Below, one piece after another: positions 29,164-38,758 of a stretch of DNA of 64,000 bases. A model generated the notes under the pieces. It was given only the letters and a program-made list of their open reading frames with translations, did not search any database and was not told the origin of the DNA. The position numbers and the translations under genes were made by a program. Source of the stretch: Enterococcus phoeniculicola ATCC BAA-412 (lineage in GTDB: Bacteria; Bacillota; Bacilli; Lactobacillales; Enterococcaceae); NCBI RefSeq assembly GCF_000407505.1, contig NZ_ASWE01000002.1:1-64000 (forward strand), read 5' to 3'. Within the stretch, counting starts at the first letter, position 1; each line of letters begins with the position of its first letter.

Positions 29164-30390
29164 ATGAAAAGACAACAGCGATCGATGAAAAGAAAGCAGA
29201 GAAACAGAAAAATGATGATGTTCAGCTTGATAGCTATTCTATTTGGGAGTTCTATCTGCTTTTTTTTGTACATAAATCAGGAGCGTACGGTAAATTCAAC
29301 GAATCAGAAGCAGACGAAATCACTAAAAACAGACGAAAAATTAGAACCGGAAAAAATTGAAAAAAAAGATGCAGAGAAGCCGGCAGAAAAAAAAGAAGTA
29401 GTAGACGATCAGTACGTCGTTACCCAGACAGCAAATGTTTATTTAGATAATAAAAAGAATACAGTTCGTGAAGAAAAAATACCCAAAGGAGCGATTATTG
29501 AAGTAAAACATGTTTCCGAAGATGATGAAATCATGGAAATTTTAACGGAACATAATCAAGGATTTATTGAAAAGCAATACTTAGCTCCTCGATCAGATGT
29601 TAAGAAGCAGCGGGATCAGTTGAAAAACCCAACATTGAATTCCGATGAGGTAACGAATTTGTTAGATGAGAAAATCCAGTCGTTTATAAAAGAAAATGGC
29701 GGGGACTTAAGCATCTATATTGAAACCGTCGATGGAACTCTAAAATATGGATATCAGGAAAATGCTGTTCGGCGTACAGCGAGCAGTATCAAATTAGCGT
29801 TTATTACATATATGATGAATTTAGCAGATGAGGGGAAACTTGATTTATCTGAGAAATTGACGTATCAAGAAAGCGACTACTATGGTGGAACAGGAATTAT
29901 TCAATGGGATAGCTTTGGTTCACAATATACGTTGGAAAGACTTGCTGAATTAGTCATTCGCTACAGTGATAATGTTGCTTATCTCATGCTGCTTGATTAT
30001 ATAGGAGAGCCAAATTTTGTTGCGTTTTTAAAAACGATGGATGCAGAATCGCAAAATGATCGATTTTTTTCAACTGCAAAAGTGCTAACAAGCTATATGA
30101 AGTATGTAAACCAGCAGAAAGATTCAAGTGAGCATATAAAAAAATTATATGACTGGCTGCATCAAAGTACTTTTGATGATGGGGTTGCAATTGGGATACC
30201 TGCAGTGGATGTTGTCCATAAGACAGGTTGGATGCCTATGTATTCAGTGAGTAATGATATATCTTTAGTTGAGGCTGAGCGTCCTTACTATCTGACGATT
30301 ATGACAAATGGTTATTCAGAAGAATATAGCGAGCAGGCAATTTCTGATTTAGCCGATAGTATTGATCGATGCATTTTACAATTAATTTAA
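29164..30390 (+). CDS. Class A beta-lactamase-like serine hydrolase with SH3-like domain
   Basis: A 408-residue surface protein with a basic N-terminus and one membrane anchor (about 18-37), a Lys/Glu-rich linker (40-80), an SH3-like wall-binding domain (about 83-142) and a penicillin-binding/beta-lactamase class A domain (about 165-408). Catalytic motifs are S207-x-x-K210 (ASSIK), S268-D-N270 (YSDN) and K353-T-G355. No glutamate of the omega loop typical of true resistance enzymes is evident to me, so a cell-wall or housekeeping role is more likely than drug hydrolysis. ATG 29164 is chosen because GGGCGGGGAG is close upstream. Confidence 0.85.
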   Translation: MKRQQRSMKRKQRNRKMMMFSLIAILFGSSICFFLYINQERTVNSTNQKQTKSLKTDEKLEPEKIEKKDAEKPAEKKEVVDDQYVVTQTANVYLDNKKNTVREEKIPKGAIIEVKHVSEDDEIMEILTEHNQGFIEKQYLAPRSDVKKQRDQLKNPTLNSDEVTNLLDEKIQSFIKENGGDLSIYIETVDGTLKYGYQENAVRRTASSIKLAFITYMMNLADEGKLDLSEKLTYQESDYYGGTGIIQWDSFGSQYTLERLAELVIRYSDNVAYLMLLDYIGEPNFVAFLKTMDAESQNDRFFSTAKVLTSYMKYVNQQKDSSEHIKKLYDWLHQSTFDDGVAIGIPAVDVVHKTGWMPMYSVSNDISLVEAERPYYLTIMTNGYSEEYSEQAISDLADSIDRCILQLI

Positions 30391-30562
30391 TTGGCCATAG
30401 GAGCCTACTTAGTATTTCTTTTTGTACGAATCTGACGATTTTTGAAAAAATCTTTTAGCCATCTGGGCAAAAGTTAAAAGAATCTAGAAAAAATAAGCAG
30501 AGTTTATATGCTGTAAAATGTTTACTTTCAAACCTTTTAGTATCTACTTGATTTTAAATGAC

Positions 30563-30619
30563 AAACACTTCTGTTTACTCCATTTTTATTCTACAAAAGA
30601 GGAGACAGAAGTGTTTTTT
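30563..30619 (+). terminator. Terminator after serine hydrolase
   Basis: The stem AAACACTTCTGT...CTCC/GGAG...ACAGAAGTGTTT is followed by T7. Confidence 0.85.
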
Positions 30620-30645
30620 TGACATTAAAGGGATTCTGTAGTTTG

Positions 30646-30686
30646 GCACAAGAAAGTCTGTTATGAAAAGCTTTCTTGTGCTTTTT
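30646..30686. terminator. Second terminator hairpin
   Basis: Perfect 11-bp arms GCACAAGAAAG/CTTTCTTGTGC followed by TTTTT. It also faces the end of the DUF1697 gene on the other strand. Confidence 0.75.
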
Positions 30687-30738
30687 ATCGGAACTCTGGA
30701 CTAAACATATGAAAAAATCTTCTTTGATTTGACTACGC

Positions 30739-31278
30739 TTATAGAGTCGCTATCTTTTTTACTGTATTAGCCGTTCGAATAGTTATGGAATCTTTCACGT
30801 TTGAGCGAGCGGTTCTTGACCACCAATTTGTTTTTTGATGTTCTTTTCTTATAAATGACCAAAAAATAGTTTCTTTATAACTAAACACTTTTTCATAGGC
30901 GGCGTTTGGTTCACCTAATTCTTCATAAAGTTTCTTACTGAACAAAGGGGGGAGAATAAAGATAAGATTATCATAAATATCTTTATTGCCGTTATCCCAC
31001 CAGTCAGGAGTGTGTTCTAGCAGTTCTCTTAGATCCTCTTGTAAGGCAATATAGACAGGAATATCTAGCTGGAAGGAATGCTTTATTCCATTGCTTATCA
31101 TGGTAGAAATTGTTTTTTTATCCTCTAAATCACTGGAAAAAATAAGGTTGCCGCTATTTAGATAGGTGACAACTTCTGTAAACCCAAGGATAGTCATTTC
31201 TTTTTTTAATTCGGTCATCACTAGTTTATTCTTTCCGCCGACATTAATCCCTCTCAGTAAAGCAACATATCTTTTCAT
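30739..31278 (-). CDS. DUF1697 family protein
   Basis: A 179-residue cytoplasmic protein starting MKRYVALLRGINVGGKNKLV, the hallmark of DUF1697, with YLNSGNLIFSS shortly after. The function of this widespread family is unknown to me. The start at 31278 is preferred over the ATG four codons upstream because AAGAAGGTGG is properly spaced and the family begins here. Monocistronic. Confidence 0.9.
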   Translation of the reverse strand: MKRYVALLRGINVGGKNKLVMTELKKEMTILGFTEVVTYLNSGNLIFSSDLEDKKTISTMISNGIKHSFQLDIPVYIALQEDLRELLEHTPDWWDNGNKDIYDNLIFILPPLFSKKLYEELGEPNAAYEKVFSYKETIFWSFIRKEHQKTNWWSRTARSNVKDSITIRTANTVKKIATL

Positions 31279-31390
31279 TTTTTTGACCACCTTCTTTTTT
31301 CACCAAGTATAGCATAGCAGTCATTTTTCGGTATGAGTATGGAAAAAAAGGACTTAAGAGGTGAGCGGAAGCAATCGTCATTCGGTCATA

Positions 31391-31514
31391 GTAAAATTTT
31401 GCCAAAATCTTTTTTTAAAATAGATGAATTTTTCAAGAGTAGAGAATGGAAGGAGTGAAAATAAGAAATTTCGGCACTTTGAGTAAAATTTTAGTAAAAA
31501 AAGCGTTTTCTTTT
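31391..31514 (+). promoter_or_regulatory. Operator region of lyase operon
   Basis: Contains GTAAAATTTTGCC (31391-31403), GTAAAATTTTAGTAAAA (31483-31499) and AAAAGCGTTTTCTTTT (31499-31514). The last is the exact reverse complement of 35362-35377, and the second recurs as GGTAAAATTTAGTAAAA at 35349. Likely binding sites of the LacI regulator encoded at 34180 and perhaps the IclR regulator at 42925. Confidence 0.65.
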
Positions 31515-31534
31515 TCGTCTAACTAGTCTACAAT
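31506..31534 (+). promoter_or_regulatory. Promoter of lyase operon
   Basis: -10 TACAAT (31529-31534), with a weak -35 TTTTCT (31506-31511) at 17 bp. The -35 lies inside the operator half-site, so repressor binding should block it. Confidence 0.55.
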
Positions 31535-31563
31535 GGAGCTAACAGATTTTAGGAGGTAGACAA

Positions 31564-32412
31564 ATGACAGAAATAAACATTTCAATTTATGACAAGGATG
31601 GAAAGATTCGGAAGGTTCAACAAGCTGACGAACCAGTGAAAAAAGAACTGAGTGCAGTTTCGCAAGAGTTTGCTCATCTTTCAATGAGGCACTTTACCTA
31701 TGAAGAAGGAGATCAAATTAGGATTCATACGAATCAGAAAAAAATGTATTTGATGGTGAAATTAGATGAGACATTAGAAACCTCACTTATTTACTTACCA
31801 GAATTTGACTGGACGTATGAGTTATCTTTCAGTAAAAACCGTACAGAAGCCCGTCCTGAAAGTCGTTTTTTAGGAGAGAGTCACTATCTAAGTGCACGAG
31901 TAGCAACAAAAGACGAGATTGACAGGTATCAAAATTTAGCATTGAATCCGCATGATCAAAAAGATTTTTTAGGTGCTTATCCACATGCTCATGCGAATGT
32001 AGAAACCAGAAATGATGCGACATTTTTTGCTTGTAATGCGATTGACGGTATATATGCCAACCATTCACATGGTTCGTATCCATTCCAATCTTGGGGGATT
32101 AATCAGCAGGCAGACGCCGAGTTAACAATTGATTTTGGACGATTGGTTTTGCTAAACAAGGTGGTGTTTACATGGCGTGCAGATTTCCCTCATGACAACT
32201 ACTGGAAAAAAGTAACGTTGAAGTTTTCAGATGGCTCAAGAGAAACCTTTGAGACAACAAAAACAGAGAAGCCGCAAACATTTTTGTTTTCTGAAAGAAG
32301 TGTTACATCTGTTCGATTTGGAGAGCTAGAACAAGCTGACGATCCTTCCCCATTTCCAGCATTGACTCAAATTGAACTTTGGGGAAAAAATCTCGCTTTT
32401 TCAGAGGAGTAA
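31564..32412 (+). CDS. Discoidin-like protein of uronide locus
   Basis: A 282-residue protein without a signal peptide, so probably cytoplasmic. Its second half (about 155-280) has features of an F5/8 type C-like fold: ACNAIDGIYANHSHGSYPF, then ELTIDFGRLVLLNKVVFTWR, then KVTLKFSDGSRETF, ending ALTQIELWG. The N-terminal half is beta-rich and unassigned. It is followed after 3 bp by the heparinase-like gene. Such domains bind sugars and often sit beside lyases, so it may be a partner or a novel hydrolase accessory; the function is inferred. GGAGGT lies 7 nt before the ATG. Confidence 0.65.
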   Translation: MTEINISIYDKDGKIRKVQQADEPVKKELSAVSQEFAHLSMRHFTYEEGDQIRIHTNQKKMYLMVKLDETLETSLIYLPEFDWTYELSFSKNRTEARPESRFLGESHYLSARVATKDEIDRYQNLALNPHDQKDFLGAYPHAHANVETRNDATFFACNAIDGIYANHSHGSYPFQSWGINQQADAELTIDFGRLVLLNKVVFTWRADFPHDNYWKKVTLKFSDGSRETFETTKTEKPQTFLFSERSVTSVRFGELEQADDPSPFPALTQIELWGKNLAFSEE

Positions 32413-32415
32413 TTT

Positions 32416-34104
32416 ATGGAAACTCATTTTATTCATCAGCTTTCAGAAGAAACAAAAAAATACTTGAGTGAATCAAAAGTGGTTGAATTACCTGTTGCAG
32501 GCTACACCGATTATATAGAAACAGGGGAACGGCTCTCTTTTGAAACAGCTTATTTTGCTAGAAGGAGGCAAGTAGCTGTGCTTGCACTAGACTTTCTTCA
32601 GCGAAAAGATGAACAGACAAAAGGATTCTTAGAGCAGGTTCTTTGGGAAGTTTGTAATGAATATACGTGGGCGTTGCCCGCTCATTTACCGATTGAAGAG
32701 ACGGATTATACAGATAATACCAAAGATAACGCTTCTAAATGGATTGATTTATTTGCTGCAGAAACGGGACAAATGCTTGCTGAAATACTAGAATTGATGG
32801 GTGTGGAGTTAGCGCCGATTATCCAAAGAAGAATTCGACTTGAGCTTGAAAATCGTATTTTAAGTCCATTTGAAGAGCGCGTATGGGCGTGGGAGTCTGT
32901 AAAAAGTAATTGGAGTGCAGTTGTGGGAGGCTCTATAGGAATGGTTGCTCTTTCCGTACTTCCGAAAAATAGTGCTAGACAAATCCAGCTGCTAAAAAAA
33001 GTAGACAACAGTATGCAAGCATATTTAAGTAGTTTTGGCGAAGACGGTGCATGTGAAGAGGGACTTAGTTATTGGGCGTATGGGTTTGGCTATTATATTT
33101 ATTTTGCTGAGAAGTATAGTCAAGTTTTAAAAGATGATAAATATTTACGAGGGGAAAAAATAAAAAGAATGGCTTCGTTTCCTTATTATATGGTCATTGA
33201 TAAGGAAGTTGGAATTCCATTTTCAGATTATCATCCTTCTGAGTTACCTAGTGGGCTTGTTAGTTTTTGTAAGGACTATTTTCAAGTACCTATACCTGAA
33301 GTGAAACAAATTAATGAGCTGGATTATGATCATTGCTATCGTTTTGCAGCACTCTATAGAAATCTTCAATGGACAAAGAAATCTGTTGGAGAGAAAAAAG
33401 AGATAGCACATTATTTTTCTGATGTGCAATGGGGGATTTTTCAATCAAAAGAAAGAGATCTCGTTTTTGCTGCAAAGGGTGGACGAAACGATGAAAGTCA
33501 TAATCATATTGATATTGGTCATTTTGTTTTTGGTTCGCTAAAAGAGTGTTACCTAACAGACTTAGGGGCAGGGGAATATACAAAGGCATATTTTGATGAA
33601 GCCAAAAGATATCAGTTTTTGGTGAATAGTGCACAAGGGCATTCTCTTCCTATTATTGATGGGCACTATCAACAACCTGGTCCTGTTGTTGCTAAAGAGA
33701 CAAGGTTTGTACCAGTAGAAAACGACTGGTTATTTGAAACAAATCTTTCAAATACCTATCAAATGGAAACAAACACTAAACTCATTAGGCAGCTTTTGCT
33801 CTATCCTTCAAATCGTACAGTAAAGCTGCAGGATATCGTTGAACGAACGACTGAGAAAACGGCTATAATAGAAAATTTTGTCACAACATTACCCGTTAAA
33901 ATTGTTGGACAGAAGCTTCGCATTATTGGACAAGTAACAAATGAGATATGTGAGCTGACCTTCACTGGAACAGTTCAACTTAAAAAAGTGTCCTATCAAG
34001 CACATGATGGAACAGAAAAAAGCGCAACATTAATTCAATTTTTAGAAACAATAAAAGGCAATGGAAAGGTTCAGCTCACCATCCGAATGATTTCTGGAGA
34101 ATAA
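32416..34104 (+). CDS. Heparinase II/III-family polysaccharide lyase-like enzyme
   Basis: A 562-residue protein with the two-part architecture of heparinase II/III-like lyases: an alpha/alpha toroid (about 60-330, with WAWESVKSNWSAVVGGSIGM and GACEEGLSYWAYGFGYYIYF) and a beta-sandwich region starting near 345 (AKGGRNDESHNHIDIGHFVF). H362, N363 and H364 and the following Asp are in the position of catalytic or metal residues in this superfamily. No signal peptide, so it should act on imported oligosaccharides and release 4,5-unsaturated uronates for the Kdu/Kdg enzymes encoded downstream. The substrate (heparan, hyaluronan, chondroitin, alginate or other) cannot be told from sequence. Confidence 0.85.
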   Translation: METHFIHQLSEETKKYLSESKVVELPVAGYTDYIETGERLSFETAYFARRRQVAVLALDFLQRKDEQTKGFLEQVLWEVCNEYTWALPAHLPIEETDYTDNTKDNASKWIDLFAAETGQMLAEILELMGVELAPIIQRRIRLELENRILSPFEERVWAWESVKSNWSAVVGGSIGMVALSVLPKNSARQIQLLKKVDNSMQAYLSSFGEDGACEEGLSYWAYGFGYYIYFAEKYSQVLKDDKYLRGEKIKRMASFPYYMVIDKEVGIPFSDYHPSELPSGLVSFCKDYFQVPIPEVKQINELDYDHCYRFAALYRNLQWTKKSVGEKKEIAHYFSDVQWGIFQSKERDLVFAAKGGRNDESHNHIDIGHFVFGSLKECYLTDLGAGEYTKAYFDEAKRYQFLVNSAQGHSLPIIDGHYQQPGPVVAKETRFVPVENDWLFETNLSNTYQMETNTKLIRQLLLYPSNRTVKLQDIVERTTEKTAIIENFVTTLPVKIVGQKLRIIGQVTNEICELTFTGTVQLKKVSYQAHDGTEKSATLIQFLETIKGNGKVQLTIRMISGE

Positions 34105-34135
34105 GAGGGGAGAACTGTAATCTGTTCTAACAAAT

Positions 34136-34179
34136 AAAAATCCTAAAAGACAGAGAAGACTCTGAATTTTAGGATTTTT

Positions 34180-34180
<1 letters not shown>
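34136..34180. terminator. Bidirectional terminator between lyase and lacI-type genes
   Basis: AAAAATCCTAAAA and TTTTAGGATTTTT form a symmetrical stem with A/T runs on both sides, serving the convergent lyase and regulator genes. Confidence 0.85.
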
Positions 34181-35238
<1,058 letters not shown>

Positions 35239-35268
35239 TTACCTCCGTTAGATAGAGTCTATACCTAT

Positions 35269-35296
35269 AGTATAGGGGATTCTACTAAAAATACAA
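35269..35296 (-). promoter_or_regulatory. Promoter of LacI-type regulator
   Basis: On the minus strand, TTGTAT (complement of 35291-35296) and TATACT (complement of 35269-35274), 16-bp spacer. Confidence 0.65.
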
Positions 35297-35310
35297 GTAA
35301 AAAAAATAAA

Positions 35311-35377
35311 AATTTTACCAAAAAAACTTTACTTTTTTACTAGAAAAAGGTAAAATTTAGTAAAAGAAAACGCTTTT
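35311..35377 (+). promoter_or_regulatory. Operator region of transport/hydrolase operon
   Basis: Contains inverted AATTTTACC (35311-35319) and GGTAAAATT (35349-35357), GTAAAATTTAGTAAAA and AAAAGAAAACGCTTTT (35362-35377). The last 16-mer matches 31499-31514 exactly in inverse orientation. It lies between the divergent regulator and the operon starting near 35399. Confidence 0.65.
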
Positions 35378-35398
35378 ATTATTTTAGGGGGTGGAATT

Positions 35399-35788
35399 AT
35401 AAAGAATGTTTATCGGATTATATGCGTGTTTTTCTTAGTTATTTCTTTTTCAGGATGTGCATTACAAATAAATGAAAGCGGAGAGAAAGAGAGGGAGTTT
35501 ACTCAAAAAACAAAAGAAGGTATTAAGAAAAATGCTAAACAATATACAGAAAAAGAATTTCAGTCGGCGAATGTGCCATTGAATGAGTTTGTCCAGATTT
35601 CAGGGGAAATTATCCAAGCTGACAGGGAAAAGAAGATAGAAAAAGGGGATCGGTTTCTGCTGAAAAGCGGTTCAAGTCGTTATCAGGTGTTTAACGAGCA
35701 GGATATACCGATTCATGTTGGAGATTCGGTTACTGTCTATGGTGAATATTATGGATTTATAAAAGCAATTCTAGTTGAAGGGAAGTAA
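35399..35788 (+). CDS. Small lipoprotein with unusual start codon
   Basis: About 130 residues. A complete lipoprotein signal is visible: basic residues (KNVYR), hydrophobic core IICVFFLVISF and lipobox FSGC. The external part has a Lys/Glu-rich helix and a small beta domain (VQISGEIIQADREKKIEKGD, then HVGDSVTVYGEYYG) resembling an OB-like fold. There is no ATG, GTG or TTG that keeps the signal: the first standard start is GTG 35426, which would remove the basic region. AGGGGGTGG is followed by ATT and ATA codons at 35396 and 35399; I choose ATA by spacing, with low certainty about the exact codon. First gene of the operon; role unknown. Confidence 0.6.
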   Translation: MKNVYRIICVFFLVISFSGCALQINESGEKEREFTQKTKEGIKKNAKQYTEKEFQSANVPLNEFVQISGEIIQADREKKIEKGDRFLLKSGSSRYQVFNEQDIPIHVGDSVTVYGEYYGFIKAILVEGK

Positions 35789-35792
35789 GAGA

Positions 35793-37577
35793 ATGAATCA
35801 CTATTTAACGAAAAAAGAGCTGAAAGAAAGTCTCCGCTCACTAATTGCTCCTCTTCGGCCTTTTTATGGAAAAGGAGACTTGGGAAAATTGAAATTCGGT
35901 TCCCACGGTACAGTTTATTCTGAGGAAACTCAGGGCGTAGAAGCATTTCTTCGACCTTTATGGGGACTAGGTCCGTATTTTACATCAGAAGAAGACGAGC
36001 TATTAGCCGTTTATATTCAAGGAATTGTTGCGGGAACAACCCCTGAAAGTGAGGATTATTGGGGAGAAGTAACAGATTTTGACCAACTGATTGTTGAAAT
36101 GGCTTCACTAAGCACGTGCTTATTACTCAACAGAGAAAATGTTTGGGAAAAGTTTACTACTCATGAACAGAGCCGGTTATCCAGCTGGCTGTATCAAGTG
36201 AATGAGCGAGAAATCCCTAGGAACAATTGGCATTTTTTCCGTATCTTAGTGAATCTTGCGTTAAAAAAGTGTGGACAGTTGTATTCTCAAGAGCGAATTG
36301 ATTCAGACTTTGAAGTGATAAATAGTTTTTATTGTGAAAATGGCTGGTACTTTGATGGGGAAGAGACACAATTTGATTACTATATCTCATTTGCTATTCA
36401 CTTTTATAGTTTAATCTATGCCCATTTCATGTCAGAGGAAGATCCAAAGCGAGTGGAAGTCATTAAACAAAGGGCGACAGCATTTGCTCAGACGTTTAAA
36501 TATTGGTTTGACAGCGAAGGAGAAGCGCTCCCGTTTGGGAGGAGTTTAACCTATCGATTTGCTCAGGTTAGCTTTTTCAGCGCATTAGTTTTTGCAGACG
36601 TCGAGGCGCTGCCTTGGGGAGAGATAAAGGGATTAATCAGTCGACATTTAACAAGCTGGATGAACAAGGAAATTTTTTCTGCCGATGGACTTTTGACTGT
36701 AGGCTATCACTATGAAAATTTAGTATTTGCGGAAGGATACAACGCGTATGGGTCACCTTATTGGGCGCTAAAGACTTTTTTATTGTTAGCTGTTGCTGAT
36801 GACCATCCATATTGGAAAGCAGAAGCATTGCCTTTGACTATTCTAAATCGCTCACTGGCTGTTCCAGAAAGCAAGAATTTTTATCAATATAATGAAGATT
36901 TGACACATCTTCAAGCTTTTCCGGCGGGGCAGTTTGTGACACATCAGAATCATCCGCAATCAAAATACAGTAAGTTTGTCTATTCGACTAAATTTGGATT
37001 TAGTGTTCCGAAAACAGACTATTGGTATTACGAAGGAAATTACGATAGTACCTTGGCGTTAGCAAAGGATGACCATTATTTTCGACCTAAAGCACGAGAT
37101 ACATCCTATAAAATTTTAGGAGATCGGATTATTCATGTGTGGAATCCTTGGAAAGATGTTTTTGTAAGGTCAACAATTATCCCGTTGGAAACATGTCATA
37201 TCCGAATTCATGAAATCGAAACAAAAGAAAGACTGACTGCATATGATGGCGGGTTTAGTGTGCCTTTTCAAGGAGTTTTGCCCGTATCAGAAAAACTGCG
37301 TGTAGTTGCGAATTCTGAGATGGGTTGTTCATCTATAGAAGCAATTTTGGGTTACAAAGAAGCAAGGGTTGTTCGGACAGAACCAAATACAAACCTGTTT
37401 TATAAACGAACTATGCTGCCGTATGTAGTTGCAGATTTAGCACCAGGAAAACATCTTCTTATTTCTCTTGTTTCAGGATTAATGCCAAATGAACGGATGA
37501 ATAGACCAGTGATTGAACAAACTAAAGAGAAAATTTGTATAAATCAAAATGCTAAACGAATTGAAATTAGCGTTTAA
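35793..37577 (+). CDS. DUF2264 protein, putative cytoplasmic glycoside hydrolase
   Basis: A 594-residue protein of the DUF2264 family, with an alpha/alpha-barrel-like first part containing GVEAFLRPLWGLGP, EIPRNNWHFFRILVNLAL, YFDGEETQFDYYISFA and LPFGRSLTYRFAQVSFF, and a beta-rich C-terminal part. I recall that DUF2264 has been linked to CAZy family GH154 (beta-glucuronidase), which would fit an uronide locus, but cannot verify it. No signal peptide. Translation starts at ATG 35793, 4 bp after the lipoprotein stop. The GH88 gene follows after 14 bp. Confidence 0.82.
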   Translation: MNHYLTKKELKESLRSLIAPLRPFYGKGDLGKLKFGSHGTVYSEETQGVEAFLRPLWGLGPYFTSEEDELLAVYIQGIVAGTTPESEDYWGEVTDFDQLIVEMASLSTCLLLNRENVWEKFTTHEQSRLSSWLYQVNEREIPRNNWHFFRILVNLALKKCGQLYSQERIDSDFEVINSFYCENGWYFDGEETQFDYYISFAIHFYSLIYAHFMSEEDPKRVEVIKQRATAFAQTFKYWFDSEGEALPFGRSLTYRFAQVSFFSALVFADVEALPWGEIKGLISRHLTSWMNKEIFSADGLLTVGYHYENLVFAEGYNAYGSPYWALKTFLLLAVADDHPYWKAEALPLTILNRSLAVPESKNFYQYNEDLTHLQAFPAGQFVTHQNHPQSKYSKFVYSTKFGFSVPKTDYWYYEGNYDSTLALAKDDHYFRPKARDTSYKILGDRIIHVWNPWKDVFVRSTIIPLETCHIRIHEIETKERLTAYDGGFSVPFQGVLPVSEKLRVVANSEMGCSSIEAILGYKEARVVRTEPNTNLFYKRTMLPYVVADLAPGKHLLISLVSGLMPNERMNRPVIEQTKEKICINQNAKRIEISV

Positions 37578-37591
37578 TATAGGAGGACGTA

Positions 37592-38725
37592 ATGAACAAA
37601 TTAGAATGGCTGCCAGAAAAAGTAGAATTTGCTGTAGAAAAGGTGAAAGAAAACCTAACGACATTTCAAGAGACTGTTCCATCCGCTGCTAGCGTAGAAC
37701 TTGTCTATCCGCAAGAAGAAAATAATGATTGGACTGCAAGTTTTTGGATAGGCATGCTCTTTTTAGCCAAGGAGCTAACGGAAGACGCTGCATTTGATGA
37801 AACCATTGAAAGACAAATGGCCGTTTTTACCCGTCGTTTAGAAAACAAAATTGAATTGGAAACACACGATATTGGCTTTTTATATACGTTATCCGCTGTT
37901 TTTGACTATCAAGTGAACCATCGAGAGTCATCAAAAGAGCTTGCGATTAAAGCGGCAGATTTACTGATGCAGCGCTATGATGAAAAAGCGCAAATCATTC
38001 AAGCGTGGGGGAATTTAGAGGATCCAATACAAAGAGGAAGAATGATTATCGACTGCTTAATGAATTTACCTTTACTTTATTTTGCTTCAGATATGACGGG
38101 GGATTTGTCTTATAAGAAGGCAGCCTATGCTCATGCAAAGCAAACGCAAAAATATATTGTTAGAGACAACTTCACAACGTTTCATACATATTATTTTGAT
38201 ACAACAACGGGGGAACCGATTGAAGGGAAAACACAGCAGGGATTTTCGGATGATTCTTGTTGGGCACGTGGGCAAGCGTGGGGAATATACGGGTTCACTC
38301 TCAGCTATAACCATACAGGAGACTATACATTTCTTGAAACAGCAAAGCAGGTTGCCGATTACTTCATCGCTCAGCTGCCACAAGATAAAGTTTCCTATTG
38401 GGATTTGATTTTTGAAGAAGGAAGCACAGAAGAAAGAGACAGCTCTGCAGCGTCGATTGCTGTCTGCGGGCTACTGGAGCTCTCTAAACAATTGCCTTTA
38501 AGTGATCCTAAGCATGGGGAATATGAAAAGATTGCTGTTGAAATATTGAAAGCGTTATCCGAGAAGTATACAAGTATCCATACACCAAAATCTAACGGGC
38601 TGTTACTTGAAGGTGTTTATGATAAAAAGTCAAACAAAGGAGTAAACGAGTGCGTGATTTGGGGAGACTACTATTATCTGGAAGCCCTAATGAGAGTAAC
38701 AAAGAGTTGGTACAGTGTGTGGTAA
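37592..38725 (+). CDS. Unsaturated glucuronyl hydrolase (GH88/GH105-like)
   Basis: A 377-residue cytoplasmic alpha/alpha-barrel enzyme that removes the 4,5-unsaturated uronic acid left by lyases. Family features visible are WTASFWIGMLFLA, THDIGFLYT (catalytic-type Asp), RMIIDCLMNLPLLYFA (second Asp), SCWARGQAWGIYGF and DSSAASIAVCGLLEL. The length and order match GH88 of streptococci and Bacillus. AGGAGG lies 7 nt before the ATG. In the locus it links oligosaccharide import to the KduI/KduD pathway by releasing the free unsaturated monosaccharide. Confidence 0.92.
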   Translation: MNKLEWLPEKVEFAVEKVKENLTTFQETVPSAASVELVYPQEENNDWTASFWIGMLFLAKELTEDAAFDETIERQMAVFTRRLENKIELETHDIGFLYTLSAVFDYQVNHRESSKELAIKAADLLMQRYDEKAQIIQAWGNLEDPIQRGRMIIDCLMNLPLLYFASDMTGDLSYKKAAYAHAKQTQKYIVRDNFTTFHTYYFDTTTGEPIEGKTQQGFSDDSCWARGQAWGIYGFTLSYNHTGDYTFLETAKQVADYFIAQLPQDKVSYWDLIFEEGSTEERDSSAASIAVCGLLELSKQLPLSDPKHGEYEKIAVEILKALSEKYTSIHTPKSNGLLLEGVYDKKSNKGVNECVIWGDYYYLEALMRVTKSWYSVW

Positions 38726-38758
38726 AAAAATTAATGGATGAAATGGAGGATACAAAAA

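Noticed and set aside
29164-30390. Antibiotic-resistance beta-lactamase
   Set aside because: The fold and S-x-x-K, SDN and KTG motifs are present, but the long linker, SH3-like domain and lack of a clear omega-loop glutamate motif argue for a cell-wall-associated protein.
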